Source: Actinomadura_E scrupuli | GTDB taxonomy: Bacteria > Actinomycetota > Actinomycetes > Streptosporangiales > Streptosporangiaceae | Direction of reading: 5' to 3' | Length of the DNA stretch: 64,000 nt | NCBI RefSeq assembly: GCF_050971785.1 | Contig: NZ_JBPCCU010000006.1 | Span: 496,001-560,000, forward strand | Part shown: positions 1 through 7,920 of the stretch, in pieces | Layout of the letters: every line of letters begins with the position of its first letter | Numbering within the stretch: the stretch's first letter is position 1 | Notes under the pieces: model-generated | What the model saw: the letters and a program-made list of their open reading frames with translations, nothing else | Database searches by the model: none | Told to the model about the DNA's origin: nothing | Translations under genes and position numbers: made by a program

Positions 1-760
1 CCACCGGCGCGATCGACGCCGCGATGTCGATGGCGCGCTTGTTGGCGACCTTGGACGCCACGGACACGTAGGTCTGGGTGGCGCCGTCCTCCAGCTTGAG
101 CGCCAGCTTGGCGGCCTCCCCGAAGTCGGTGGCCTTGTTCAGGTCCTCCGCCAGGCTCTGCTGGTTCTTCAGCGGAGTGCCGGTGATGGTCGGCTTGCCC
201 GCGCTCTGCAGCACGGCGTTCCACGCCTTCGCGTGATCGGTGTGCTGGCTCATCGCGGTCTTGGCGAAGGTGGCCGCGGCCGGCGGGACCTTGCCGAGCT
301 TGCCGCTCTGCGACGCGGAGAGCACGGACTGGTAGGCGCCGGCGGCCTGGTTCTCCAGGGCCGCGGCCAGTGCGACGATCTTGAGCTCCCCGGTGTAGGC
401 GCCGGCCGAGGCGGACGGCGACGCGGAGGCCGACTCCGAGGCCGATGGTGACTCCGACTCCATCGGAGACTCCGAGTCCACCGGGGACTCGGGGGTCGCG
501 CTCACCAGTCTCGCCCTGTTGCCGCAGGCCGCGAGCGCCAGGGTGACGAAGGCGCCGCCCGCGCCCACCAGGAACGCGCGCCGCGCGGACACCGTGCCGG
601 GACTCCGCGGCGAGGTGTCGGCTAACTCCTCGGACAGGTCGTGAGCCCGCGCGAACATCACCGGGATCGTCTCGCGATGCGCGTCGTCGAGCTCCCTGGT
701 CAGAGCCGCCAGCTCCGACTCGCTCATCGGCATCTCCCATGGACGCCTGTCGGCCGTCAT
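1..760 (-). CDS. Ferritin-like domain lipoprotein, C-terminus beyond window
   Basis: Partial gene; its 3' end lies left of the window. The start is the ATG that overlaps the TGA of the upstream ferritin-like gene (ATGA), so the two are translationally coupled. The first ~55 residues are charged. An RR pair at residues 60-61 then begins a hydrophobic stretch ending in a lipobox (LALAAC, Cys79), which suggests a Tat-exported lipoprotein. A Ser/Glu/Pro-rich linker leads into a helical domain with a ferritin-2-like pattern similar to that of its upstream partner (paired helices with EN and EDGA motifs). Family knowledge: these actinobacterial ferritin-like (DUF4439/Ferritin_2) proteins are exported and have no proven activity. 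Iron or metal binding is unproven here. An internal ATG (MPMSES) is a possible alternative start. Confidence 0.75.
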   Translation of the reverse strand, partial: MTADRRPWEMPMSESELAALTRELDDAHRETIPVMFARAHDLSEELADTSPRSPGTVSARRAFLVGAGGAFVTLALAACGNRARLVSATPESPVDSESPMESESPSASESASASPSASAGAYTGELKIVALAAALENQAAGAYQSVLSASQSGKLGKVPPAAATFAKTAMSQHTDHAKAWNAVLQSAGKPTITGTPLKNQQSLAEDLNKATDFGEAAKLALKLEDGATQTYVSVASKVANKRAIDIAASIAPV

Positions 761-1542
761 TTCACCGCCCCCTCATTGATCGGCGAAGCGTTGTTGGTCG
801 GGTAGAAGACGTTGGGAATGCCGACGCTGCCCACCGTGTCCGGCAGCTTCTCCGGCTGGGTGGGAATCGCGATCAGGTCGGTCTTGCCGTCGGCGAGCAG
901 TGCCTGCACGGTCAGCAGCACGGCGCGATGCTGGGCCTCGACCGGTGCGATGCCGGCGAACAGGCCGCGCAGCTTGGCGTCGCTGACCTGACTGATGTTC
1001 TTGGTGTAGGTCTGTGCCGCGACGTCCTCCAGCGACAGGGCCAGCTTCACGACGTCAGCGGGGGCCTTCAGGCCTGGCAGGGCCTTCTTGACCTCGGCGT
1101 CGTACCTCGGGTTCGGCCCGGTCTGCGCCTTGCCGCCCGCCTGTGTCGCCGCGCTGTTGTACGCCTCGCCGTGCGCCTTGTGCTGCTCCATGGTCTTGGA
1201 GATGAACTCGGCGATGGTCTTGTTGCCCTGCTTGATGAACGGCAGGTCCGCCGCGGTCTTGTAGACCGAGACCATGAGGTTCTCGATCGACGCGGCGGTC
1301 TGCAGGGCCATGACGTCCTCCGGGGAGGCCGCCGCACGGCCCATTCCCAGGAGGCCGCCCGCCCCCGTCAGCGCTCCGACGAGACCCGCCCGTGACCAGC
1401 GAGAGCGTCCTCGCACCGCCGCCGACTCCTCGGCGAACTCTCCCAACGCCGCGCGGGTCCTGCGCACCGCGTCGCTGTTGAGATCCTGCGACTGCTCTGT
1501 CAACTCTCTCAGCCGCCGGACATCCACGTGGTCTCTGCTCAT
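757..1542 (-). CDS. Ferritin-like domain-containing exported protein
   Basis: 261 residues from an ATG preceded by a G-rich Shine-Dalgarno (GGGGGG). An in-frame upstream extension exists but has no ribosome site, so it is not used. The N-terminal 45 residues are charged. A basic stretch (RGRSRWSRAG) and a Gly/Ala/Leu-rich segment ending in GRAAA at about residue 71 look like a Tat or Sec export signal. The rest is an all-helical ferritin-like domain (DVMALQTAASIENLMVS, then LALSLEDVAAQTY and APVEAQHRAVL) carrying the EN and E-Q-H type helix motifs of Ferritin_2/DUF4439 proteins. It is coupled to a paralogous lipoprotein gene downstream. A possible promoter lies upstream (TATAAC on this strand near 1586-1591). 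The function is not known; metal storage or envelope stress are guesses. Confidence 0.8.
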   Translation of the reverse strand: MSRDHVDVRRLRELTEQSQDLNSDAVRRTRAALGEFAEESAAVRGRSRWSRAGLVGALTGAGGLLGMGRAAASPEDVMALQTAASIENLMVSVYKTAADLPFIKQGNKTIAEFISKTMEQHKAHGEAYNSAATQAGGKAQTGPNPRYDAEVKKALPGLKAPADVVKLALSLEDVAAQTYTKNISQVSDAKLRGLFAGIAPVEAQHRAVLLTVQALLADGKTDLIAIPTQPEKLPDTVGSVGIPNVFYPTNNASPINEGAVK

Positions 1543-1981
1543 GTACAACCCCCCAAACGCACCGATGTCGATCGGACTACTTACGGTTATACCTTCGGTA
1601 CGGAGAGTACTAATCGCCAGGGGTGGCAAACTCCGCATACGTGGGCAGGGGACGCCCTTCCCGGCGGCCTCGAAAAGTTCGCGGGACGCTGACAACCTTT
1701 CGATCCGGTGCGGCGTGTAAGGAGCAGGTGGCACAGGACTGGCCGCCCGCCCGCCCAGTCCTCCGCGCCGGCCGGAACGTCACTGGCCCCCGGGTGACGT
1801 TCCGGCCTTCTCCTTCCGGTCTTCTCCCGGCCGCCGATCTTCTGGCCGCCGGATACGGGGTGGGCCGCTTTCGTCCGCGAGGTCCGCTGATCTATGCCGG
1901 TTATGCCAGTGATGGCCAGCTTTGGACCGTGGCGGTGTTTCAGGGCGCCATTCCGGTCGTCGATCACTATGGTGCTGCCTC
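1543..1981. other. Intergenic region between divergent genes
   Basis: A stretch of about 440 bases without a supportable gene. The side near the ferritin-like pair holds an A/T-richer patch (about 1575-1615) with a TATAAC-like -10 on the minus strand and a short inverted repeat (TACC-TTC-GGTA) that could be a promoter or operator. Overlapping reading frames here show no family resemblance and no ribosome sites. Confidence 0.4.
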
Positions 1982-2488
1982 ATGGGCGGACGACATCGCG
2001 ATGAATCTGATCCGGGGCCCGCGCCCGAGCCGGAGCGGACCGGGCGGCTGCGGGCGGTGGTCTACGGCTGGCTGGAGCGGACGAGCTTCAGCCGCGCCGC
2101 CGTGTTCCTGGCCGGTGGGCTCGCGATGCTGGTGCTCATCGGGTCCCTGCTGGCCGGGTCGGGCGTGTTCGGCCGCGGCGGATCACCCTCCGCCGGTCCC
2201 GAGCGGCAGGCGATGAAGGCCCCCGCCACCGCCGCGCCGGTGCGCACCCCGCGCGTCCGTCCGGTTCGTACCGTCCGCCCGTCGCCCCGCCCGTCCGCGC
2301 GCACGGCCGCCCGGTCGGACCGCGTCTCCCCGTCTCCCCGGCCGACGCGCCCTCCGGCGGTACGCCCCACGTCCGCGACACCGCACTGGCCGGGTCACTG
2401 GCCACGTCAGTGGCCGGGTCACTGGCCGCGCCCCCGGCACGATCGGCCGCCGCCGTGGTGGTGGCAGCACCACGACGGAAACCGATAG
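1982..2488 (+). CDS. Small single-pass membrane protein with Trp/Pro/His-rich tail
   Basis: 168 residues from ATG 1982 (MGGRHRDESD). An in-frame ATG 60 bases upstream is possible, but the extension is low-complexity. The first ~30 residues are hydrophilic. One hydrophobic helix follows (AAVFLAGGLAMLVLIGSLLAG), then a long Pro/Arg/Thr/Ser-rich extracytoplasmic segment. The C-terminus is a short aromatic repeat (WPGHW, RQWPGHW) ending in PPPWWW and His residues. No catalytic motif and no family were recognised. The basic, proline-rich tail suggests a cell-wall-associated or disordered surface segment. It stands alone between the ferritin-like pair and a HAD gene. Compositional bias makes the coding call less certain than for its neighbours. 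Confidence 0.5.
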   Translation: MGGRHRDESDPGPAPEPERTGRLRAVVYGWLERTSFSRAAVFLAGGLAMLVLIGSLLAGSGVFGRGGSPSAGPERQAMKAPATAAPVRTPRVRPVRTVRPSPRPSARTAARSDRVSPSPRPTRPPAVRPTSATPHWPGHWPRQWPGHWPRPRHDRPPPWWWQHHDGNR

Positions 2489-2617
2489 GACGCCCTCGGA
2501 TGCCACCGACCCGCCCACCGGCGTCACTCCAGGCCCGAAATCCGTTTGCGGGCCGCCAGGCAGGTCACCATGCTGATCGGCCATAGGGTCGGACAACGGC
2601 GTTCACGGAGGTAGGAC

Positions 2618-3310
2618 ATGCGAGTCAAGGGCCAGGTGCTCATCTTCGACGCCGATGACACCCTCTGGGAGAACAACGTCATCTTCGAGCGCGTCATCGA
2701 CGACTACCTGGACTGGCTGGACCACCCGACGCTCGGCAAGGACGAGCTCCGCACCATCCTCGACGACATCGAGGCGGCGAACGCGGTCGCCCACGGGTAC
2801 GGCAGCAAGATCTTCCTGCGCAGCCTCGGCGAGTGCTTCGAGCGGCTGCGTGAGCGACCCGCGACCGAGGAGGAGCGGCAGCAGATCGACGGGCTGGCGT
2901 CGGCGCTGGTCGAGCGGCACGTCGAGCTGATCCCCGGCGTCGCCGAGACGCTGGCCGACCTCGGCGGCCGGCATGACCTGCTCCTGCTCACCAAGGGCGA
3001 CGCGGACGAGCAGCGCCGCAAGCTCGACGCCTCACAGCTGGCACACCACTTCCGCAGCATCCACATCGTGCCGGAGAAGAACGTCGACACCTACCGGTGG
3101 CTGACCCGGGAGCACGGCCTGACGCCCGCGACGAGCTGGATGATCGGCAACTCCCCGAAGTCGGACATCAACCCGGCCCGGCACGCCGGCATGAACGCCG
3201 TCTTCATCCCCAACGACAACACCTGGGTGCTCGAGCACAGCGAAGTCGACCCCGATGACGAACGGGTGCTCAGGTTGGAGCGCTTCCGGGAGCTGCTGGA
3301 CCACTTCTGA
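2618..3310 (+). CDS. HAD-superfamily hydrolase
   Basis: 230 residues. ATG is preceded by a strong Shine-Dalgarno (GGAGGTAGGAC). HAD motif I is LIFDADDTLWE near residue 9, with the nucleophile Asp and the second acid/base Asp. A helical cap follows (about residues 20-90). Motif II is in LLLLTKGD (Thr), and motifs III/IV lie around the Lys in PEKN and the acidic GNSPKSDI segment. This layout fits a phosphatase-like HAD hydrolase of the subfamily annotated as putative hydrolase of the HAD superfamily. The substrate cannot be read from sequence. The gene is monocistronic in appearance, with about 130 bases to the next gene on the same strand. Confidence 0.85.
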   Translation: MRVKGQVLIFDADDTLWENNVIFERVIDDYLDWLDHPTLGKDELRTILDDIEAANAVAHGYGSKIFLRSLGECFERLRERPATEEERQQIDGLASALVERHVELIPGVAETLADLGGRHDLLLLTKGDADEQRRKLDASQLAHHFRSIHIVPEKNVDTYRWLTREHGLTPATSWMIGNSPKSDINPARHAGMNAVFIPNDNTWVLEHSEVDPDDERVLRLERFRELLDHF

Positions 3311-3446
3311 GGCGCCCCCTCCCACGCACACCGGGTGATCGCGGAGACACCGGCCCAGGGCATGACCGGAACGGTCCAGGGTAGGCCTCCAACGCGCCGC
3401 GCGGACTCTCCGGCCGGCCGCGCCCTACCTGCTGGGAGAGGACGAC

Positions 3447-4412
3447 ATGAAGATCGGGTTCAAGCTCATCGCCGAGGCGTACTCTCCGCGGGAGATGGTC
3501 CGGCAGGCCGCCGCGGCCGAGCAGGCGGGCTTCGACTTCGTCGAGATCAGCGATCACTATCATCCCTGGCTCTACAGCCAGCAGCACTCGGGCTTCGCCT
3601 GGTCGATGCTGGCCGCCGCGGCGGAGCGCACCAGCCGGATCGGGCTGGCCACCGGGGTGACGTGCCCGTTCATCCGCTATCACCCGGCGATCATCGCGCA
3701 GGCCGCGGCCACGACGGCACTGCTGTCCGAAGGGCGCTTCACCCTCGGACTCGGTGCCGGCGAACGGCTCAACGAGCACGTCGTCGGCGGCGGATGGCCC
3801 TCGGTGACCGTGCGGCACGAGATGCTCCGCGAGGCACTGGAGATCATCCGGCTGCTGTGGTCGGGTGGATACCAGTCGTACGAGGGCAAGCACCTCACCC
3901 TCGACGACGCACGAGTGTTCGACCTCCCTCCGGAGCCGCCGCCGATCGTGGTGGCCAGCGGGGGCGAGCGGTCGGCTCGCATCGCCGCCGAGCTCGGCGA
4001 CGGCATCTTCGTCACCGAGCCCGAACCCGAGCTGAACAGCTCGTACGAGCAGGCGGGCGGCGACGGCCTGCGATACGCCGAGGTGCCGCTGTCGTGGGCC
4101 AAGGACGAGGACACCGCGGCAGGGTCGGCGCACCGGTTGTTCCGGTTCGGGCTGACCGGCTGGAAGGTCCAGTCAGAGCTGCCCAACCCGATCAACTTCG
4201 AGGCGGCGACGGCCTCGGTGACCGAGGACGAGGTACGCCGGTCGTTCGGCTGCGGCCCCGAGGTCCCGCGCCACCTCGAGGTGGCCCAGCAGTTCGTCGA
4301 CGCCGGTTTCGACCACCTCGCGCTCATTAACGCGGGGCCGGACATGGACGGCTTCTTCGAGTTCTTCGCCAACGAGCTGCGCGAGCCGCTGAGCGCGCTG
4401 AGCCGGAGCTGA
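3447..4412 (+). CDS. F420-dependent LLM-class oxidoreductase (TIGR03557-like)
   Basis: 321 residues with a GGGAGAGGACGAC ribosome site. A luciferase-like (beta/alpha)8 barrel: strand 1 (MKIGFKL), the SDHYHPW loop after EIS, GLATGV and GLGAGERLNEH segments, and a final LINAGPD strand. These match the family of F420-dependent glucose-6-phosphate dehydrogenase-like enzymes (TIGR03557). Family knowledge: such proteins bind coenzyme F420 and carry out hydride transfer to varied substrates in the cytoplasm. The substrate here is unknown. The length is normal for the family and no key segment is missing. It is not obviously in an operon with the HAD gene upstream. F420 use is one of the actinobacterial signatures of this window. 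Confidence 0.85.
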   Translation: MKIGFKLIAEAYSPREMVRQAAAAEQAGFDFVEISDHYHPWLYSQQHSGFAWSMLAAAAERTSRIGLATGVTCPFIRYHPAIIAQAAATTALLSEGRFTLGLGAGERLNEHVVGGGWPSVTVRHEMLREALEIIRLLWSGGYQSYEGKHLTLDDARVFDLPPEPPPIVVASGGERSARIAAELGDGIFVTEPEPELNSSYEQAGGDGLRYAEVPLSWAKDEDTAAGSAHRLFRFGLTGWKVQSELPNPINFEAATASVTEDEVRRSFGCGPEVPRHLEVAQQFVDAGFDHLALINAGPDMDGFFEFFANELREPLSALSRS

Positions 4413-4866
4413 TACGGGTCCGGCCGCGGAGGAGCCGGTCCGCTGCCGTCCGGTCATGGGCGGGTGCCCGCCGGCCGCCGGGAAATGCCGGTTCGTCAAA
4501 GAATTGCGGCGAAAACCCATTCGTGAGGTCGCGGCGCTTTCCTGGAAGAGCCTTGGCCGTTCGTTGGCGTGAATGCCCGGCCGAGTCTTCGGGTCCATTG
4601 TTATGGTTCCACGATTCGAGGAATTCCAGGGCGCTGAGAGTGCGGCATCAGGGCGCGGCCGCCTTTCGACCGATGCGTGGATCCCACCAGGTCATGGCCC
4701 GCTGACCGGCAGAAGCCCGATGCCCTGAATCCGGGGCCGGTCACCGTCGCGTCGCCGGAAATGCGATCAGCGGCCGTTCGCCGGGTGTGCCCGGGCGGCC
4801 GGTCGCGGTGGCCGGCGGCACCCGTTCGACACAGGCACGGCCGACCGGAGCGATCAGAGGGACGAC
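4413..4866. other. Intergenic region, no gene supported
   Basis: About 450 bases between the F420-type oxidoreductase and the repeat-protein operon. Short open frames exist but lack ribosome sites, family resemblance and normal codon bias. It probably holds the promoter of the operon starting at 4867, but no convincing -35/-10 pair could be picked. Confidence 0.4.
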
Positions 4867-6273
4867 ATGCAGCGCAAGATGACCAGGGCCGTGGTGCCGC
4901 TGACCACCGCCGCCGTGGCGGTCACCACGGCGGCGACCTGCGCGTGGGCGCAGAGCGATCCGTCCGCACCCCGGCGTAAGACGGTGCCCGCGGCGACGCG
5001 GTGCCCGTCCGCGCCGCCCGCCCGGCACGCCCGCTCGGCCGCCCCCGCCCGGCCCGCCCGCTCGGCCGGCCCCGCCCGGGAGCCGGTCACCGACCTCCTG
5101 GGCCTGACCGCGCCGCTGCGAGTGGCCGTCCCCGTCCAGGTGCGGCTGACCGCCCAGGCGCGCGGTGCCACGAGTGACCTGGTCCGCTACCGCATCGATG
5201 CCCGTTCCGTGCGGGGCCCGCAGCACGGCATCACCGTGACCGCTCGTCTGACGTGCCCGGCCGGTGACGCCTGGCTGGTCGGTCGGCCGGCCTTGACGAC
5301 GGGGCAGGGGACCACGGGACGCCGGGCGCTGGTCTGGCGGCTCGACCTCGAGAAGACGCCCCAGACCGCCACGTTCCTGGTCAGGGTGCGGCCCGGCGAC
5401 CGGGGTGGTGTGCTGTCCGGCGAGCTGACCACGAAGGGACCGCGGTCCAACTGTCCCGCGGACGGGGCGGGCCACGAACCCGTCGATCCCTCCTGCCGGG
5501 CCACCGTCCGGGTGCCGCCCCGCCTGGCCGCGGTCTCCCACCCGGTTACCCGGGCTCCGGTTACCCGGGCTCCGATCAGCGGGGCTCCGGTCACCCGGGC
5601 TCCGATCAGCCGGGCTCCGATCAGCCGGGCACCGGTCACCCGGGCTCCGATCAGCCGGGCACCGATCACCCCTGCGCCGGTCGCCCGTCCGGTCACCCCG
5701 GCTCCGGCAGCGCGCCCGCCGGTGGGCAAGGCGCCGGTGGCCAAGGCTCCGGCGGCCCGTCCGCGGGTGGCGAAGGCCCCGGTGGCCAAGGCGCCGGTGG
5801 TGAAGCCGAAGATCCACGCCTCCGCGGCGCCCGCCGTACGGGCGCCAGGACTTCCCGCGCCCGCGGTCGCGGCGCCCGGGGTCCCCGCGCCCGGGGTCCC
5901 CGCGCCCGGGGTCCCCGCGCCCGCCGTCCCGGCGCCCATGGTCGCGGCGCCCGCGGTGCCGGCGCCGGGCGCGCCGGCCCTTCCCGCGCCGGCTCCGGGT
6001 AAGAGCCGGGTGCTGTCCCAGGTGGACCGGGTACCGCTCGTGCCCCTGGACTCCGCGGAATCCGGCGCGGCGGTCCAGCCGGGTGCTCCGAAGGTGGTTC
6101 CACCGGACGTGGTGGTGCGCTCGGCGGACTACTCCGACGAGGATCTCAGCGGCCGGGGCTTCGGCTTCCTCCTCGGGGCCGTGGCGGTGCTGCTGGTCGC
6201 GGTGGCCTTTGCCGGCCGGGTGGCCCGCGTGGCCGTACGCCGGCGCCATCCGCGGCCGGTGGCGGAAAAGTGA
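4867..6273 (+). CDS. Secreted/cell-surface protein with pentapeptide tandem repeats and C-terminal anchor
   Basis: 468 residues; ATG follows GAGGGACGAC. A Sec-type signal (basic MQRKMTR, a hydrophobic Val/Thr/Ala core, cleavage near AWAQ) is followed by a Pro/Ala-rich spacer. Next comes a compact domain at about residues 75-220 (LRVAVPVQVRLTAQARG; four Cys, including CPAG and NCPADG). A long Pro/Ala low-complexity region is built of five-residue units (TRAPV, SRAPI, then APGVP). The C-terminus has one membrane helix (FLLGAVAVLLVAVAFAG) and a short basic tail (RRRHPRP). This is a wall-spanning architecture: exposed domain, extended stalk, membrane anchor. It overlaps the next gene by four bases, so the pair is co-translated. 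The family of the compact domain is not recognised. Repeat number probably varies between strains. Confidence 0.75.
   Translation: MQRKMTRAVVPLTTAAVAVTTAATCAWAQSDPSAPRRKTVPAATRCPSAPPARHARSAAPARPARSAGPAREPVTDLLGLTAPLRVAVPVQVRLTAQARGATSDLVRYRIDARSVRGPQHGITVTARLTCPAGDAWLVGRPALTTGQGTTGRRALVWRLDLEKTPQTATFLVRVRPGDRGGVLSGELTTKGPRSNCPADGAGHEPVDPSCRATVRVPPRLAAVSHPVTRAPVTRAPISGAPVTRAPISRAPISRAPVTRAPISRAPITPAPVARPVTPAPAARPPVGKAPVAKAPAARPRVAKAPVAKAPVVKPKIHASAAPAVRAPGLPAPAVAAPGVPAPGVPAPGVPAPAVPAPMVAAPAVPAPGAPALPAPAPGKSRVLSQVDRVPLVPLDSAESGAAVQPGAPKVVPPDVVVRSADYSDEDLSGRGFGFLLGAVAVLLVAVAFAGRVARVAVRRRHPRPVAEK
5539..5690 (+). repeat. Degenerate 15-bp tandem repeats encoding (S/T)RAP(I/V)
   Basis: About ten head-to-tail units of 15 bases inside the surface-protein gene, each encoding a five-residue step (VTRAP, ISRAP, ISGAP). 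Unit changes are mostly G-to-A or T exchanges that alternate Val/Thr with Ile/Ser. Confidence 0.8.
5872..5916 (+). repeat. Three perfect 15-bp tandem repeats encoding APGVP
   Basis: The unit GCGCCCGGGGTCCCC occurs three times without a mismatch (5872-5886, 5887-5901, 5902-5916) and is followed by a diverged fourth copy. Perfect identity suggests recent expansion by slippage, all in frame. Confidence 0.9.
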
Positions 6274-7133
6274 GGGTGACCGTGCGGCGCGCCGGACGGC
6301 GGCGCGCGGCGGTCGTCCTCGTGTGCGGGGCCGTGGCGCTCAGCGGCCTGACGGGGTGTGAGGAGGCCTCGGCTCCGGCGGCCGCCGGGCGGGCGCCCGG
6401 CTCGGCGACCCCCGCGCGGGCCGGCGTGCCGCCGGCCCCGGTGCGGCCCGGCCTGCTCGTCAACCAGGACACGCCGTTCAGCGCGAGCGACGTGGAGCGG
6501 CTGCGCCACGTGACCGGGGTGACCGGGCTGGCGCTGATCGGGTACGGGCTGGTCCAGGTCTACGAACAGCAGATCCCCACGGCGACGATCGATCCGTCGA
6601 CGTACCGCCCCTTCACCCCGGCGCAGACCCAGGATTCGGACGCGGTGTGGACCGCCGTGGGCCAGGGCGGCGCGCTGGTCAGCCATGAGGTCGGCATACG
6701 CCATCACTTGCCGCTCGAGGCGACGGTCCCCGCCGGCTGGGCGACCGTACGGATCGCCGGGCTGGCCACCACCGTTCCCGGCATCGACATGATCGTCAGC
6801 TCCAGGACCGGGGAGCGGATCGGCGTGCCCTACGGCAACGGACTGGTCATGGCGGTCTCCGGAGATCCGGGCCGTGCCGTCGAACGCATCCGCCGGGTCA
6901 TCGGGTCCAAGCCGGTGATCCGCCGCATCGCCGGCGCCTCCGCCACTTCGGCCGCATCCGGCCTCTCCGCCCCGGCCGGACCGCTCCTGCCGGTCATCAC
7001 CCCCTCGGCCACCGCGTCGGCCGGCCCGGCGGCACCGACCACGCCCGGCACCACGTCCCGTACCGCGCCCCGCACCCCGCCCGCGACGACGGGCGTGACC
7101 AGGAGCACCGCCGGTCCGGGACGTCCCGGCTGA
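6270..7133 (+). CDS. Lipoprotein of unknown function, coupled to surface-repeat protein
   Basis: 287 residues from a GTG that overlaps the upstream TGA (GTGA). The N-terminus is a lipoprotein signal: basic MRVTVRRAGRRR, a hydrophobic core, and lipobox LTGC at about residue 30. A Pro/Ala linker leads into a mixed alpha/beta domain of about 140 residues (VTGVTGLALIGYG, then SRTGERIGVPYG). The tail is a Ser/Thr/Pro/Ala-rich disordered segment. No enzyme motif and no family were recognised. The tight coupling suggests that the two exported proteins act together at the cell surface. Cleavage at Cys is inferred from the lipobox. Confidence 0.75.
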   Translation: MRVTVRRAGRRRAAVVLVCGAVALSGLTGCEEASAPAAAGRAPGSATPARAGVPPAPVRPGLLVNQDTPFSASDVERLRHVTGVTGLALIGYGLVQVYEQQIPTATIDPSTYRPFTPAQTQDSDAVWTAVGQGGALVSHEVGIRHHLPLEATVPAGWATVRIAGLATTVPGIDMIVSSRTGERIGVPYGNGLVMAVSGDPGRAVERIRRVIGSKPVIRRIAGASATSAASGLSAPAGPLLPVITPSATASAGPAAPTTPGTTSRTAPRTPPATTGVTRSTAGPGRPG

Positions 7134-7174
7134 ACTCCTACATCTCCGGCAAATCGGACGATATCGGCCGGGCT

Positions 7175-7194
7175 CATACCGACTGGTCGGTATG
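7175..7194. promoter_or_regulatory. TetR-type operator, copy 1 (upstream of the tetR gene)
   Basis: Perfect 9-bp inverted repeat CATACCGAC-TG-GTCGGTATG, 73 bases upstream of the TetR start. Near-identical copies lie upstream of the acyl-CoA ligase (9640) and the MFS gene (9706), so it is very probably the binding site of the encoded TetR protein, acting here in autoregulation. Confidence 0.8.
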
Positions 7195-7266
7195 ATTCAC
7201 TGGGGGAACCCGCTGTACGATCGTCAACGACGCGACGCAGAGCCGCAGCAGAGGATCGGTGACGTC

Positions 7267-7881
7267 ATGACAGGTACCTCCTCCAGGCGCATCGCGGATG
7301 GGGGGCGTGCGGTCGCCATCCCGGAACGTCTGCTGAGCGTGGCGACCTGCCTGTTCGCCGAGAAGGGCTTCGAGGGCACCTCGGTCCAGGAGATAGTCTC
7401 CGCCGCCGGGGTGACCAAGGGGGCGATGTACCACTACTTCGCGTCCAAGGACGAGCTGCTGTTCGAGATCTATCATCGGCTTCTCGCCATGCAGATGAAG
7501 CGCCTGGAGCAGCTCGCGGAAGGCACCGGATCGGTCGAGGAGCGCCTGCGCGCGGCCGCCTCCGACGTCATCGAGACCAGCTTCCTGCACCTCGACGAGC
7601 TGATTGTCTTCTTCCGGTCCATGCACATGCTGCCCAAGGAGAAGCAGGCGACGGTGCGCGCCGAGCGGCGCCGCTACCACGACCGGTTCCTCGCCCTCGT
7701 CGAGGAGGGGCAGCGGGAGGGCATCCTGCGCTGCGACATCCCGGCCGACATCGCCGTCCACTACTTCCTCAGCGCGCTCAACCAGATCGGCAACTGGTAC
7801 CGCCCGGGCGGCCGGCTCAGCGCCGAGGCCGTCAGCAAGTACTACGTCGACCTGCTGATGGACGGCGTCCGCGCGGGCTGA
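7267..7881 (+). CDS. TetR/AcrR-family transcriptional repressor
   Basis: 204 residues starting at MTGTSSRR. An upstream in-frame ATG overlaps the operator and is not used. The N-terminal DNA-binding domain is canonical: helix 1 (RLLSVATCLFAEKGFEGTS), then the HTH VQEIVSAAGVTKGAMYHYF and SKDELLFEIY. The C-terminal all-helical domain (about residues 65-200) is the ligand and dimer domain. The gene lies beside, and converges with, an acyl-CoA ligase gene. Three matching palindromes (upstream of itself, the ligase and the MFS permease) define its likely regulon. By analogy with TetR proteins controlling fatty-acid or aromatic-acid activation, the inducer may be an acyl-CoA or the free acid. That is inference. 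Confidence 0.9.
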   Translation: MTGTSSRRIADGGRAVAIPERLLSVATCLFAEKGFEGTSVQEIVSAAGVTKGAMYHYFASKDELLFEIYHRLLAMQMKRLEQLAEGTGSVEERLRAAASDVIETSFLHLDELIVFFRSMHMLPKEKQATVRAERRRYHDRFLALVEEGQREGILRCDIPADIAVHYFLSALNQIGNWYRPGGRLSAEAVSKYYVDLLMDGVRAG

Positions 7882-7920
7882 CCGCGCCCGACCAGCCCCC
7901 ACCGGCCCGCCCGTCAGCGG

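Noticed and set aside
233..451. Open frame opposite the first ferritin-like gene
   Set aside because: Arg/Gly-rich antisense shadow of a gene with clear homology on the minus strand.
4523..4705. 60-codon frame in the gap before the repeat-protein operon
   Set aside because: No ribosome site, no homology, and composition unlike the neighbouring genes.
5539..5916. CRISPR-like array
   Set aside because: Repeats are contiguous 15-bp coding units without spacers, in frame inside a secreted-protein gene. No cas genes are present.
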